NCBI GenBank assembly: GCA_020881085.1
Contig: JAJIYR010000070.1
Coordinates: 1 to 9,805 of the forward strand
Origin: Rickettsia endosymbiont of Bryobia graminum
GTDB lineage: Bacteria; Pseudomonadota; Alphaproteobacteria; Rickettsiales; Rickettsiaceae
Reading direction: 5' to 3'
Length of the DNA stretch: 9,805 nt
In this document: positions 1 through 6,910 of the stretch, piece after piece
Layout of the letters: each line of letters begins with the position of its first letter
Numbering within the stretch: position 1 is the stretch's first letter
Translations under genes and position numbers: made by a program
The notes under the pieces: generated by a model
Databases searched by the model: none
The model's input: only the letters and a program-made list of their open reading frames with translations
What the model was told of the DNA's origin: nothing

Positions 1-123
1 AAATCCTATAGAACATTATTGGTTTAAGATTAAGAACGAAATAAGAAAACTAAGTGGTGAATTCAAAGATATTATCATGGCTGTAGAACACGTACTAAAG
101 TTTATTTAAGCGTACCTATTTCC
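1..123 (+). mobile_element. 3' end of an IS630-family insertion sequence (partial)
   Basis: The right end of an IS runs in from outside the window. It contains the transposase C-terminus (2-109) and a short non-coding tail. The outer end is placed at 123 because the next two bases, TA at 124-125, are the target dinucleotide duplicated by IS630/Tc1-type elements, and because the broken minus-strand gene becomes readable from exactly there. Reading inward from the end, the tip is GGAAATAGGTACGC. CGTAC occurs at 91-95 and again at 111-115. The matching left terminal repeat lies outside the window, so the exact end is inferred. Confidence 0.65.
2..109 (+). CDS. IS630-family transposase, C-terminal fragment (5' part outside window)
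   Basis: An open frame enters from the left edge and ends at TAA 107-109, giving 35 residues. It begins NPIEHYWFKIKNEIRK and ends VEHVLKFI. The NPIE-H-W-x-x-K-N-x-I pattern is the signature of the last block of IS630/Tc1-mariner DD(34)E transposases. The E of NPIE is the third catalytic acidic residue. The enzyme cuts and pastes its element into TA dinucleotides. Only the tail is visible, so whether the complete gene is intact cannot be judged. No RBS or start lies in the window. Confidence 0.8.
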   Translation, partial: NPIEHYWFKIKNEIRKLSGEFKDIIMAVEHVLKFI

Positions 124-459
124 TATGATTTTGCTATATGCCCCAGCATTTTTGGGTCAGCGATAATGATTAATCTCTTAAAATCGTGATTATCACTTAG
201 GGTTTTTTCTATAAATCTGAGTTACTTGTTTTGCTGCTTCATGATGTTCTAAATCTTTAGGAGAAGAATGTGGTTCAAATAAAGAGCCTGGAGCGGATTT
301 TTTTTGATAAAGACTATCTTTTTTAGTGTGCTTATGATGATTTTCCAAAATTATAGGGATAGTTTGTAATGTTTTAGTAATTTTAATACCGTATGCTAGA
401 TATAAAATGAATTTAGCGTTGTTAGCAACAGTAATTAATGTACTTAAGTCATTTTTCAT
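124..459 (-). pseudogene. host attachment protein-like gene, frameshifted and truncated by IS630
   Basis: On the minus strand an ATG at 457-459 follows a Shine-Dalgarno-like TGAGG six bases upstream. An upstream in-frame TTG at 469-471 overlaps that RBS and is not preferred. The frame gives MKNDLSTLITVANNAKFILY, then a lysine/histidine-rich stretch, then SLFEPHSSPKDLEHHEAAKQV, and stops at 193-195. This resembles the N-terminal two thirds of the small family annotated 'host attachment protein' (about 140-150 aa: a VA-N-A-A start and a later EPH-x-x-P-K-x-x-E block). The next family block appears in another frame just past the stop: DFKRLIIIADPKMLGH. Removing one A from the A6 run (complement of 203-208) joins both parts as RKTLSDNHDFKRL. 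The joined frame ends after AKS at the IS630 boundary, leaving about 110 codons. The 88-aa upstream part could still be translated. The family name is from memory; the frameshift and IS junction are read directly. Confidence 0.7.
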
Positions 460-566
460 AATATACCTCAAAGTTTAAATGATCTAATAAGTTTTCTACA
501 ATTATAAATTATATAGTAATATCTAACTAATTATTTAGCAATAGGAGTGGACTTTAAATATTATAT

Positions 567-595
567 TTGACTAAAAGGTTATTTATTGTTATAAG
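567..595 (+). promoter_or_regulatory. promoter of tRNA-Gln
   Basis: A sigma70-type -35 TTGACT (567-572) and -10 TATAAG (590-595) are separated by exactly 17 bases. Transcription would start near 602, nine bases before the mature tRNA 5' end at 611. This is one of the best promoter matches in the window. Confidence 0.7.
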
Positions 596-610
596 ATTTT
601 AATCAAATAA

Positions 611-685
611 TGGGGCGTAGCCAAGTGGTAAGGCAACGGTTTTTGATATCGTCATTCGGTGGTTCGAACCCATCCGCCCCAGCCA
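611..685 (+). tRNA. tRNA-Gln (anticodon TTG), CCA encoded
   Basis: A complete cloverleaf is visible. The acceptor stem TGGGGCG (611-617) pairs with CGCCCCA (675-681), the discriminator is G at 682, and CCA is encoded at 683-685. The anticodon stem 636-640/648-652 closes a 7-base loop TTTTGAT, whose middle TTG (643-645) decodes CAA. The T arm is GGTGG-TTCGAAC-CCATC (658-674). The G·T wobbles in the anticodon and T stems are normal. The wobble U34 of this tRNA is a classical target of MnmE/MnmG, whose MnmG subunit is encoded downstream in this window. It has its own promoter. No convincing terminator follows. Confidence 0.95.
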
Positions 686-817
686 TATTGTCTTAAGATT
701 TAGTCTTATCTACAAATTCTTACCTATATAGATGATAATATGACTTGCTTTCATATATTTTTGCTTTTATTAATTATGATAAGTAAAAGATTTAATTATT
801 GGTATGGTTATATATAG

Positions 818-846
818 TTTATTATTAACTATAAAAACTGTATAAT
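818..846 (+). promoter_or_regulatory. possible promoter of glpT
   Basis: TATAAT at 841-846 is a perfect -10, directly preceded by TG. Seventeen bases upstream is a poor -35, TTTATT (818-823). A start near 853 would leave a leader of about 38 bases before the ATG at 891. The region is so AT-rich that a chance match is possible. Confidence 0.4.
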
Positions 847-890
847 AACTTATTACTGCAATCATAAATTTATATAAAAGAATTACATTT

Positions 891-2204
891 ATGGCAAGCG
901 CTTCTACTATTATGACAAGTACCTCTACTAAACAGAGACCTCCTTATGTTAAAAAATATAATAGTTGGCGTATTAGAATTTTATACTCCATAATAATTGG
1001 CTACTCTACATTTTATTTTTGTCGCCAAAATTTTAATATTGCAATGCCTGATTTAATGAATCATTTTGAGGTAACAAAAACTCAACTTGGTTGGATTCTA
1101 ACGATAGCTTCTGTAGTCTATGGTATAGGAAAATTAGTTAATGGTTTTTTAAGTGATAGATCTAATGCTCGGATGTTTATGTTTCTTGGCCTTGCTTCTG
1201 TTGGGTTGATAACGTTAGCAACAGGTTTTACTAATAGTATATGGTTGGTTGGTATATTATGGATTTTGAATAATTGGTTTCAATCAATGGGGTGGCCGCC
1301 AGCAACGCGTATGTTAACCCATTGGTATGCTCATAAAGAGTTAGGGCTAAAATGGTCTTTAGGTGCAACATCTAATCAGATAGGTGGAGCGATCACTATG
1401 ATAATATGTGGTTATTTAGTAGATGTTTATGGCTGGAAAATGGCATTTATAGTTCCAGGAATAGTTGCATTGATAGTTTCCTTGTTTATATTTAATAGAT
1501 TGCGTAACTCCCCCGATGAAGTAGGTTTGCCAGTAGTAGAAGAATATAAAGAATGCGAAATACCTGCACCTAATGAATATGAGCGTATACCAACATATGA
1601 TTTGATGAAGATAATATTCTATAATAGATTAATGTGGTATGTTTGTTTAGCAAATATGTTTGTGTATGTTGTGCGGGTAGGAATAATTTACTGGGCTCCT
1701 CTATTTTTGCATCAGCTAAAAAATTCTTCTATATCAGAAGCTGGTTGGCAAGTTGCTTCGTATGAGCTATTAGGTTTAGTTAGTGGTATTGGGGCTGGTT
1801 GGATGTCAGATAAATTATTTCAAGGTAGACGTGGACCTGTTGGGTCAGTATTCATGCTAGGTTTATCTATAACGCTTATTTTATTTTGGCAAATACCTAA
1901 AGAATATGACATATTAAGCTTAGTTATTATTTCTTTGGCAGGTTTTTTTGTTGCGGGCCCACAAGTATTAATTGGTATTGCTACTGCTGACTTTACGAAT
2001 AGACAGGCGGTTGGTACTGCTAATGGTCTTGCGGGTTTATTTGGCTACCTTGGAGCAGCGGTGGCTGGTGTGTGTGTCGGTTGGATTTCTGATAATGTTG
2101 GGTGGGATGGTGTATTTATATTTTTTAGTGTGTCAGCTTTGTTAGGTGGAATGTTTTTTGCTTTAACTTGGAATTGCAATTCTCGAAAAATTGTTGTAAG
2201 CTGA
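891..2204 (+). CDS. glpT: organophosphate:phosphate antiporter, GlpT/UhpC-type MFS transporter
   Basis: Inner-membrane carrier of the OPA branch of the major facilitator superfamily, which exchanges a phosphorylated metabolite (glycerol-3-phosphate in GlpT) for inorganic phosphate. The protein has 437 aa, the usual size, with about 12 hydrophobic segments. Family landmarks are [12 protein letters not shown] at 44-55, [11 protein letters not shown] at 80-90, [10 protein letters not shown] at 128-137, GLPVVEEYK in the central loop (212-220), [12 protein letters not shown] at 259-270 and [11 protein letters not shown] in the C-terminal half. R45 and R262 match the two phosphate-binding arginines of E. 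coli GlpT (R45, R269). By eye, the conserved substrate-site histidine (H165 in E. coli) is replaced by asparagine N162. The ATG at 891 has only a weak AAAAG-like RBS; M8 (912) is an alternative. The gene ends in three in-frame stops, TGA-TAA-TAA. For an intracellular bacterium it would import host glycerol-3-phosphate for lipid synthesis; UhpC-like substrates cannot be excluded. Confidence 0.85.
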   Translation: MASASTIMTSTSTKQRPPYVKKYNSWRIRILYSIIIGYSTFYFCRQNFNIAMPDLMNHFEVTKTQLGWILTIASVVYGIGKLVNGFLSDRSNARMFMFLGLASVGLITLATGFTNSIWLVGILWILNNWFQSMGWPPATRMLTHWYAHKELGLKWSLGATSNQIGGAITMIICGYLVDVYGWKMAFIVPGIVALIVSLFIFNRLRNSPDEVGLPVVEEYKECEIPAPNEYERIPTYDLMKIIFYNRLMWYVCLANMFVYVVRVGIIYWAPLFLHQLKNSSISEAGWQVASYELLGLVSGIGAGWMSDKLFQGRRGPVGSVFMLGLSITLILFWQIPKEYDILSLVIISLAGFFVAGPQVLIGIATADFTNRQAVGTANGLAGLFGYLGAAVAGVCVGWISDNVGWDGVFIFFSVSALLGGMFFALTWNCNSRKIVVS

Positions 2205-2242
2205 TAATAATGCTAAGTTAGTGAAAGAAATACATATTTTAC

Positions 2243-2270
2243 TTGCTAAAAATCTAGAAAATTATATAAA
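2243..2270 (+). promoter_or_regulatory. probable promoter of ndk
   Basis: -35 TTGCTA (2243-2248), a 16-base spacer and -10 TATAAA (2265-2270) predict a start near 2277, about 22 bases before the GTG start of ndk at 2299. The promoter sits in the 94-base gap after glpT, inside what would otherwise be a 26-codon N-terminal extension of Ndk. This is further reason to reject that extension. Confidence 0.5.
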
Positions 2271-2298
2271 TGTTAACGATAAATTAATAAGGTTTGTT

Positions 2299-2721
2299 GT
2301 GACTCAAGAATATACATTTTCAATGATTAAGCCAGATGCTACAAAAAGAAACTTAATCGGAAAAATCAATAGTTATTTAGAAGCTGTAGGGCTAAAAATA
2401 GTCGCCCAAAAAATGATAATTTTATCTAAAGAGCAAGCAGAAGAGTTTTATGCAGAGCATAAAGCTAGGGGCTTTTTTGACGGTATGATAAAATCTATCA
2501 CATCTGGTCCAGTTGTATTACAAGTTTTAAAGGGTGATAACGCTATTTTAAAGAATCGTGAGGTTATGGGTGCAACTAACCCAGATGACGCTAAACCTGG
2601 AACAATTAGAAAAGATTTTGCAGAAAATATTGAAGCGAATAGTATTCATGGTTCAGATGCTATAGAGAGTGCTAATAGAGAAGTAAATTTCTTCTTTAAA
2701 AAAGAAGAAATTGTAGAATAA
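2299..2721 (+). CDS. ndk: nucleoside diphosphate kinase
   Basis: Cytoplasmic enzyme that passes the gamma-phosphate of ATP to nucleoside diphosphates through a phosphohistidine, balancing NTP and dNTP pools. The frame is open upstream to a GTG at 2221, but the protein family begins with [14 protein letters not shown] therefore choose the GTG at 2299 (reading [17 protein letters not shown]), preceded by AAGG at 2289-2292 with six bases of spacing. The resulting 140 residues are the standard bacterial length. The active-site motif ANSIHGSD is present, with the catalytic histidine at residue 117, the same number as in E. coli. Other landmarks are [17 protein letters not shown] and GTIRKDFA. It has its own likely promoter and terminator, so it is probably monocistronic, between glpT and the mnmG operon. 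Confidence 0.95.
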   Translation: MTQEYTFSMIKPDATKRNLIGKINSYLEAVGLKIVAQKMIILSKEQAEEFYAEHKARGFFDGMIKSITSGPVVLQVLKGDNAILKNREVMGATNPDDAKPGTIRKDFAENIEANSIHGSDAIESANREVNFFFKKEEIVE

Positions 2722-2735
2722 TATTTTTAGAATAG

Positions 2736-2770
2736 AAGGGTTAATTTATATTAATACAATTAATCCTTTT
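2736..2770 (+). terminator. rho-independent terminator after ndk (short U-tract)
   Basis: An 11-bp stem pairs AAGGGTTAATT (2736-2746) with AATTAATCCTT (2758-2768), with one G·T pair and an 11-base AT-rich loop. The T run ending at 2770 is short. The site lies 15 bases after the ndk stop and just ahead of the mnmG promoter, a sensible position. Confidence 0.55.
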
Positions 2771-2773
2771 CAA

Positions 2774-2802
2774 TTGATACCCTTTCTAACATTCCGTATA
2801 CA
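2774..2802 (+). promoter_or_regulatory. promoter of the mnmG-rsmG-parA-parB-tal operon
   Basis: -35 TTGATA (2774-2779), a 17-base spacer and -10 TATACA (2797-2802) give a predicted start near 2808 and a leader of about 36 bases. It is the only good promoter seen ahead of the overlapping gene run that follows, so it probably drives all five genes. Confidence 0.6.
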
Positions 2803-2843
2803 ATTCTAATTTTTACTTACAAAATTTATTACGAAGATAATAT

Positions 2844-4700
2844 ATGAAATATAATGTTATAGTTATTGGTGCTGGTCATGCTGGCTGTGAGGCTGCATCT
2901 GCTTCAGCGCGTCTTGGCATAGATACTCTGCTTATAACTATAAAGGCTGATAATATCGGTGAAATGTCATGTAATCCTGCAATAGGAGGAGTAGCAAAAG
3001 GTACCTTAGTAAGAGAAATAGATGCGCTTGATGGTCTTATGGGAAAAGTTATAGATAAGGCTGGTATACATTATAAAATGTTAAATGAAAGTAGGGGGGC
3101 AGCTGTTTGGGGTCCTAGAGCTCAGGCTGATAGAAAACTCTATAAAGAGGCGATGTATGATACTTTAAAAAATTGTCTAAATTTAACTATTTTATATGCA
3201 TCTGTAGAAAATATAGAAGTTGATAACTCTGAGGTAAAAGGTGTAATTTTAGATAATGGTACTAGAATTGAATGTAAAAAGATTATTCTAACTACAGGAA
3301 CTTTTTTATCAGGTTTGATACACATAGGTTCTCAAAAAATACCAGCTGGTAGAGTTGGTGAGAAGCCTTCCTACGGTTTATCATTTACATTAAAATCGTT
3401 AGGATTTGCTCTTGGTAGATTAAAAACTGGTACTCCTCCAAGACTAGATGGTAGAACTATTGATTATAGTCAAGTTGAAATACAGCCGGGAGATTTTATA
3501 CCTAGACCTTTTTCTGAGTTAACAAAGGTAGTAAAAGTAAAGCAGATAAATTGCTTTATTACTAGAACAACTGAAGAAACTCATAAAATTATTAGGAATA
3601 ATTTAGAAAAATCTGCCATGTATTCAGGGCAGATTGAAGGAATAGGGCCGAGATATTGTCCATCTATCGAAGATAAAATAAATCGTTTTAGTTCTAAGGC
3701 TAGTCATCAAGTATTTTTAGAGCCAGAGGGGTTAGATGATTATACTATATACCCCAATGGTATTTCTACTTCTTTACCTGAAGATGTGCAGTTAGAAATA
3801 TTAAAAACTATTCTAGGCCTTAAAAATTCTGTTATGTTAAGACCAGGTTATGCAATAGAGTATGATTATGTTGATCCTAGAGAGCTTAGATCTACTCTTG
3901 AAACTAAAAAAGTAAAAGGCCTTTATTTTGCTGGTCAAATTAATGGCACTACAGGTTATGAAGAAGCAGCAGGGCAAGGTATAATTGCAGGAATCAATGC
4001 AGCTTTATCAGTAAAAAACCAACCTAATTTTATTTTAACTAGGGCAGATGCTTATATTGGAGTGATGATTGATGATTTGATTACTCTTGGTACTATAGAA
4101 CCTTATAGAATGTTTACTTCTAGATCGGAATACCGTCTTTCTGTTAGGGCAGATAACGCAGACTTAAGGCTCACTCCTATGGCAATAGGAATAGGCTTAG
4201 CGTCGGCGCAACGTAAAGAAGTTTATAATAGGAAATTTGATGAGCTTCAAAAAGCTTTGTATATTACTAAAAAACTTTCAATAACTACTACTAAATTAGC
4301 AAACAATGGCGTTTCTGTTTCACAAGATGGTACATATAAATCAGTTTTTGAGTTATTGGGATTGCCAAATTTAACTATTGATAAAATAATAAAAATTTTT
4401 CCTGAAATATCATCAATTAGTAGAAAAATACTTGATTATATAAGTATAGAATCAAAATACTCTTTTTATCTCTCTCGTCAAAATGCTGATATTCAGTTGT
4501 TTAAAGAAGAAGAGACGGAAAATATTCCTGAAGATATAGACTTTTCTCTAATACCTAGCTTGTCTATAGAGGTTAGAGAAAAGCTTAAATATCATAAACC
4601 TAGTACTATTGGAGCAACTAGAAGAATATCTGGTGTTACTCCTGCGGCCTTAACTGCTATTATCATTTATATGAAAACAAGATATAAAAATAATGCTTGA
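2844..4700 (+). CDS. mnmG: tRNA uridine-5-carboxymethylaminomethyl modification enzyme MnmG (GidA)
   Basis: FAD-dependent partner of the GTPase MnmE. Together they install the (carboxymethyl)aminomethyl group at C5 of wobble U34 in tRNAs reading two-codon families such as Gln, Lys and Glu. The protein has 618 aa, close to the usual 620-630. The FAD dinucleotide-binding motif [10 protein letters not shown] is at 9-18. The signature [12 protein letters not shown] (42-53) carries the conserved Cys43, and YCPSIEDKI carries Cys272. [14 protein letters not shown] lies around 191-204, [16 protein letters not shown] at 364-379 and [18 protein letters not shown] at 425-442. The C-terminal MnmE-binding region ends with GVTPAAL near 597-603. 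No key residue appears lost. The ATG has a weak GAAG RBS. It heads the operon and overlaps rsmG by 8 bases, the classical gidA-gidB pair. mnmE is not in the window. Confidence 0.97.
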   Translation: MKYNVIVIGAGHAGCEAASASARLGIDTLLITIKADNIGEMSCNPAIGGVAKGTLVREIDALDGLMGKVIDKAGIHYKMLNESRGAAVWGPRAQADRKLYKEAMYDTLKNCLNLTILYASVENIEVDNSEVKGVILDNGTRIECKKIILTTGTFLSGLIHIGSQKIPAGRVGEKPSYGLSFTLKSLGFALGRLKTGTPPRLDGRTIDYSQVEIQPGDFIPRPFSELTKVVKVKQINCFITRTTEETHKIIRNNLEKSAMYSGQIEGIGPRYCPSIEDKINRFSSKASHQVFLEPEGLDDYTIYPNGISTSLPEDVQLEILKTILGLKNSVMLRPGYAIEYDYVDPRELRSTLETKKVKGLYFAGQINGTTGYEEAAGQGIIAGINAALSVKNQPNFILTRADAYIGVMIDDLITLGTIEPYRMFTSRSEYRLSVRADNADLRLTPMAIGIGLASAQRKEVYNRKFDELQKALYITKKLSITTTKLANNGVSVSQDGTYKSVFELLGLPNLTIDKIIKIFPEISSISRKILDYISIESKYSFYLSRQNADIQLFKEEETENIPEDIDFSLIPSLSIEVREKLKYHKPSTIGATRRISGVTPAALTAIIIYMKTRYKNNA

Positions 4701-5280
4701 TCTTAATAATATTCCACGTGAAACAATTGAAGCATTAAAGAAATATCAATCATTAGTACTAAAATGGAACAAAGTTATTAATTTAGTTTCTTATAGTACT
4801 GAAGCTGAGTTTTGGACAAGGCATATTTTAGATTCCTTACAATTAATGAAATACATAAATAATTTTGATAATACTATAGTAGATATAGGATCAGGTGCTG
4901 GTTTACCTGGAATAATATTATCTATTGCAGGTATAAGAAATGTCACTTTAATTGAATCTGATGAAAGGAAAGTATCTTTTTTAATACAGGCTACAAAATG
5001 TTCTAATAATAAAATCAATATAATTAATGACAGAATAGAGAATGTAGTATTAGAATGTGATATAGTAACCTCTAGAGCTTTTGCGCCATTAGAAAAAATA
5101 TTTTCTTACACAAAAAATATTAGAGTAAAAGATAAATATTTATTACTTAAGGGACAGAAGTATCAAGAAGAAATTACCAATGCTAAGAAAAAATGGTTAT
5201 TTAATCATTTGACATATGATAGTATGACTTCTAATAATAGTAAGATTATAGAAATAAGTAATTTAGAAAAAATTGCATGA
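4693..5280 (+). CDS. rsmG: 16S rRNA (guanine-N7)-methyltransferase RsmG (GidB)
   Basis: Class I S-adenosylmethionine-dependent methyltransferase that makes m7G527 in the 530 loop of 16S rRNA, near the decoding centre. The 195 residues fit a slightly short member of the family (about 200-240). [11 protein letters not shown] at 41-51 and the SAM-binding glycine loop [11 protein letters not shown] at 64-74 are diagnostic. E88 in LIESDERKV is placed to hold the SAM ribose, and SRAFAPLEK follows at 127-135. K153 and G154 in LLLKGQ match the conserved KG of the family. The start overlaps the mnmG stop (ATGCTTGA), implying translational coupling, and the gene ends in a 4-base overlap with parA. Codons 7-11 (IPRET) encode the parS-like palindrome described separately, so this part of the gene carries two functions. 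Confidence 0.95.
   Translation: MLDLNNIPRETIEALKKYQSLVLKWNKVINLVSYSTEAEFWTRHILDSLQLMKYINNFDNTIVDIGSGAGLPGIILSIAGIRNVTLIESDERKVSFLIQATKCSNNKINIINDRIENVVLECDIVTSRAFAPLEKIFSYTKNIRVKDKYLLLKGQKYQEEITNAKKKWLFNHLTYDSMTSNNSKIIEISNLEKIA
4710..4725 (+). promoter_or_regulatory. parS centromere site inside rsmG
   Basis: The 16-mer TATTCCACGTGAAACA has the palindromic CACGTG core (4715-4720) and matches the bacterial parS consensus TGTTTCACGTGAAACA at 14 of 16 positions. It matches 15 of 16 if position 5 is allowed to vary, as in the B. subtilis form. The whole right half is perfect. It lies about 1.3 kb upstream of parB. ParB would load here through its helix-turn-helix and spread as a CTP-dependent clamp. 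No second match was noticed in the window. Confidence 0.75.
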
Positions 5281-6041
5281 CAATAAAATTTGCAATAGTA
5301 AATCAAAAGGGCGGTGTAGGTAAAACTACTACGGCAGTCAATTTATCAACAGCTTTATCTGCAATGGATAAAAAAATTTTAATGATAGATTTAGATCCTC
5401 AAGGAAACAGTAGTACTGGTTTTGGTATTAACCAGCAAGATAGAAAGGTGACTATATACCAGGTTTTGATTGGTTTGAAATCAATTAAAGAAGCTATTAT
5501 GCCTACCAATATCCCTAACTTACAATTAATCACTTCTAATACAAATTTATCAGGGGCAGAATCAGATTTATTAACAGTAAAGAAAAGAGAATATTTATTA
5601 GCAGCTATATTAAATGAGATAGAAAAAGAATATGACTATATTATTATAGACTGTCCACCTTCTCTTAATCTTCTTACCGTCAATGCTTTGGTAGCTTGTG
5701 ATAAGGTATTAATCCCTATGCAATGTGATTTTTATTCCTTAGAAGGATTAAGCCATTTGCTAAAAACAATTGAAATTATTGAAAAAAATTTAAATCCTAG
5801 AATAAAGATTTCTGGTATTTTATTTACTATGTATGATAGAAGAAATCGTTTAACTGAACAGGTTGAGGATGACGTAAGAAAATGTCTAGGTGAATTAGTA
5901 TTTAAAACAGTTATACCAAGAAATGTTAAACTTTCTGAAGCTCCTTCTTACGGTAAGCCAGCTATTATTTATGATTACAGATGTTCTGGCTCTATTGCTT
6001 ATATGGAGCTTACAAAGGAAATTTTAGGTAGGGATATATGA
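5277..6041 (+). CDS. parA: chromosome partitioning ATPase ParA (Soj)
   Basis: Deviant-Walker ATPase that binds DNA non-specifically as an ATP dimer and is released by ParB, moving the newly copied origin regions apart. The 254 residues are typical for chromosomal Soj-type ParA without an N-terminal HTH, unlike longer plasmid forms. The deviant P-loop KGGVGKTT is at 11-18, with signature K11 and K16. The A' motif DLDPQGN is at 38-44, Walker B IIIDCPPS at 122-129, and IPMQCDFYSLEGL near 147-159. The start overlaps the rsmG stop as ATGA and its own stop overlaps parB the same way, so the four genes from mnmG to parB are probably translationally coupled. Confidence 0.96.
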   Translation: MTIKFAIVNQKGGVGKTTTAVNLSTALSAMDKKILMIDLDPQGNSSTGFGINQQDRKVTIYQVLIGLKSIKEAIMPTNIPNLQLITSNTNLSGAESDLLTVKKREYLLAAILNEIEKEYDYIIIDCPPSLNLLTVNALVACDKVLIPMQCDFYSLEGLSHLLKTIEIIEKNLNPRIKISGILFTMYDRRNRLTEQVEDDVRKCLGELVFKTVIPRNVKLSEAPSYGKPAIIYDYRCSGSIAYMELTKEILGRDI

Positions 6042-6910
6042 CAAATAGAGGTTTAGGTAAAGGATTATCCGCATTACTAAGAGATAATGTTCCCAATATA
6101 GAAAAAGATGATTTTGTTAAAATTATTGATATTGATCAAATAGAAGCAAGTAATAATCAGCCACGGAAGAAATTTGAATATGATAAAATCAAGGAGTTAG
6201 CTGACTCAATAGGTAATACCGGTTTGTTGCAACCCATTATCGTTAGTTCTATTAGTGATAAAAAATATAAAATTATTGCTGGAGAAAGGCGCTGGCGGGC
6301 CTGTAAAATAGCAAAATTACAGGAAGTCCCTGTAATTATAAAAGATTTAAGTAATAAAGAAATATTAGAAGTTGCTTTAATTGAAAACATTCAGAGAGAA
6401 GAATTATCAGTTATAGAAGAATCAGAAGGTTATGCCCGTTTAATTAAGGAATTTGGTTATACTCAAGAACAATTAGCAGAGAAGTTAAGTAAGAGTAGAA
6501 GCCACATAGCCAACTTATTAAGACTAAATCAGTTGCCGGAAACTATAAAAAATAAAGTTAATGATAATATTCTAACTATGGGGCATGCAAGATGTTTAGT
6601 AAATCATCAACAAGCAGAAAAAATAGCTAGTTATATTATAGAAAATGATTTAAACGTTAGGCAGACAGAAGAATATGTTAGAAATTGGTCTAAAAAGGAA
6701 CATGAAAAGTTTCCTAGACGTAATAAACGGGTAGAACAGAAGTTCATAAAAGAAGGTAATAAAGATAGTGATCTACAATTATTAGTGAAATCATTATCAG
6801 AAAGATTTAATATGAAAATTACTATAGAAGATTATACAGTTGGTGGAAAATTAATGTTTCATTACGGTAATTTAGAGGAGCTTGATTCAATATTATCGAG
6901 GTTAAGTTAG
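6038..6910 (+). CDS. parB: chromosome partitioning protein ParB (Spo0J), CTP-dependent clamp
   Basis: Binds parS and slides along flanking DNA as a CTP-loaded clamp; it stimulates ParA and recruits SMC. The protein has 290 aa, the normal length. The N-terminal RGLGKGLSALL (4-14) is the conserved ParA-contacting leader. The CTP-binding ParB/Srx domain follows, with NQPRKKFEYDKIKELADSIG (40-59), GLLQPIIV, the GERRWR box (82-87) and ENIQRE (116-121). A helix-turn-helix lies at about 141-165 (YTQEQLAEKLSKSRSHIANL), then MGHARCL. The last ~60 residues form the dimerisation domain. Between them is a lysine- and arginine-rich linker. A parS candidate lies upstream in the same operon. The start overlaps the parA stop by 4 bases. 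Confidence 0.96.
   Translation: MTNRGLGKGLSALLRDNVPNIEKDDFVKIIDIDQIEASNNQPRKKFEYDKIKELADSIGNTGLLQPIIVSSISDKKYKIIAGERRWRACKIAKLQEVPVIIKDLSNKEILEVALIENIQREELSVIEESEGYARLIKEFGYTQEQLAEKLSKSRSHIANLLRLNQLPETIKNKVNDNILTMGHARCLVNHQQAEKIASYIIENDLNVRQTEEYVRNWSKKEHEKFPRRNKRVEQKFIKEGNKDSDLQLLVKSLSERFNMKITIEDYTVGGKLMFHYGNLEELDSILSRLS

Noticed and set aside
694..708. Hairpin TAAGA/TCTTA after tRNA-Gln as a terminator
   Set aside because: The stem has only 5 mostly A-T pairs and no T run follows it; expected by chance in this composition.
2221..2298. N-terminal extension of Ndk from GTG 2221
   Set aside because: The extra 26 residues do not match the family start, include a promoter, and the internal GTG has its own RBS.
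2734..2787. Alternative pairing of the ndk terminator left arm with ATACCCTTT as an antiterminator for mnmG
   Set aside because: The pairing segment overlaps the mnmG promoter itself, so mnmG transcripts would start downstream of it; a leader-controlled switch is not supported.
3140..3325. 61-aa minus-strand frame inside mnmG
   Set aside because: It lies antisense to the well-conserved mnmG coding sequence and shows no recognisable motif.
4791..5018. 75-aa minus-strand frame inside rsmG
   Set aside because: It is antisense to the SAM-binding region of rsmG; an opposite-strand shadow.
6157..6390. 77-aa minus-strand frame inside parB
   Set aside because: It is antisense to the GERRWR region of parB and has no independent support.
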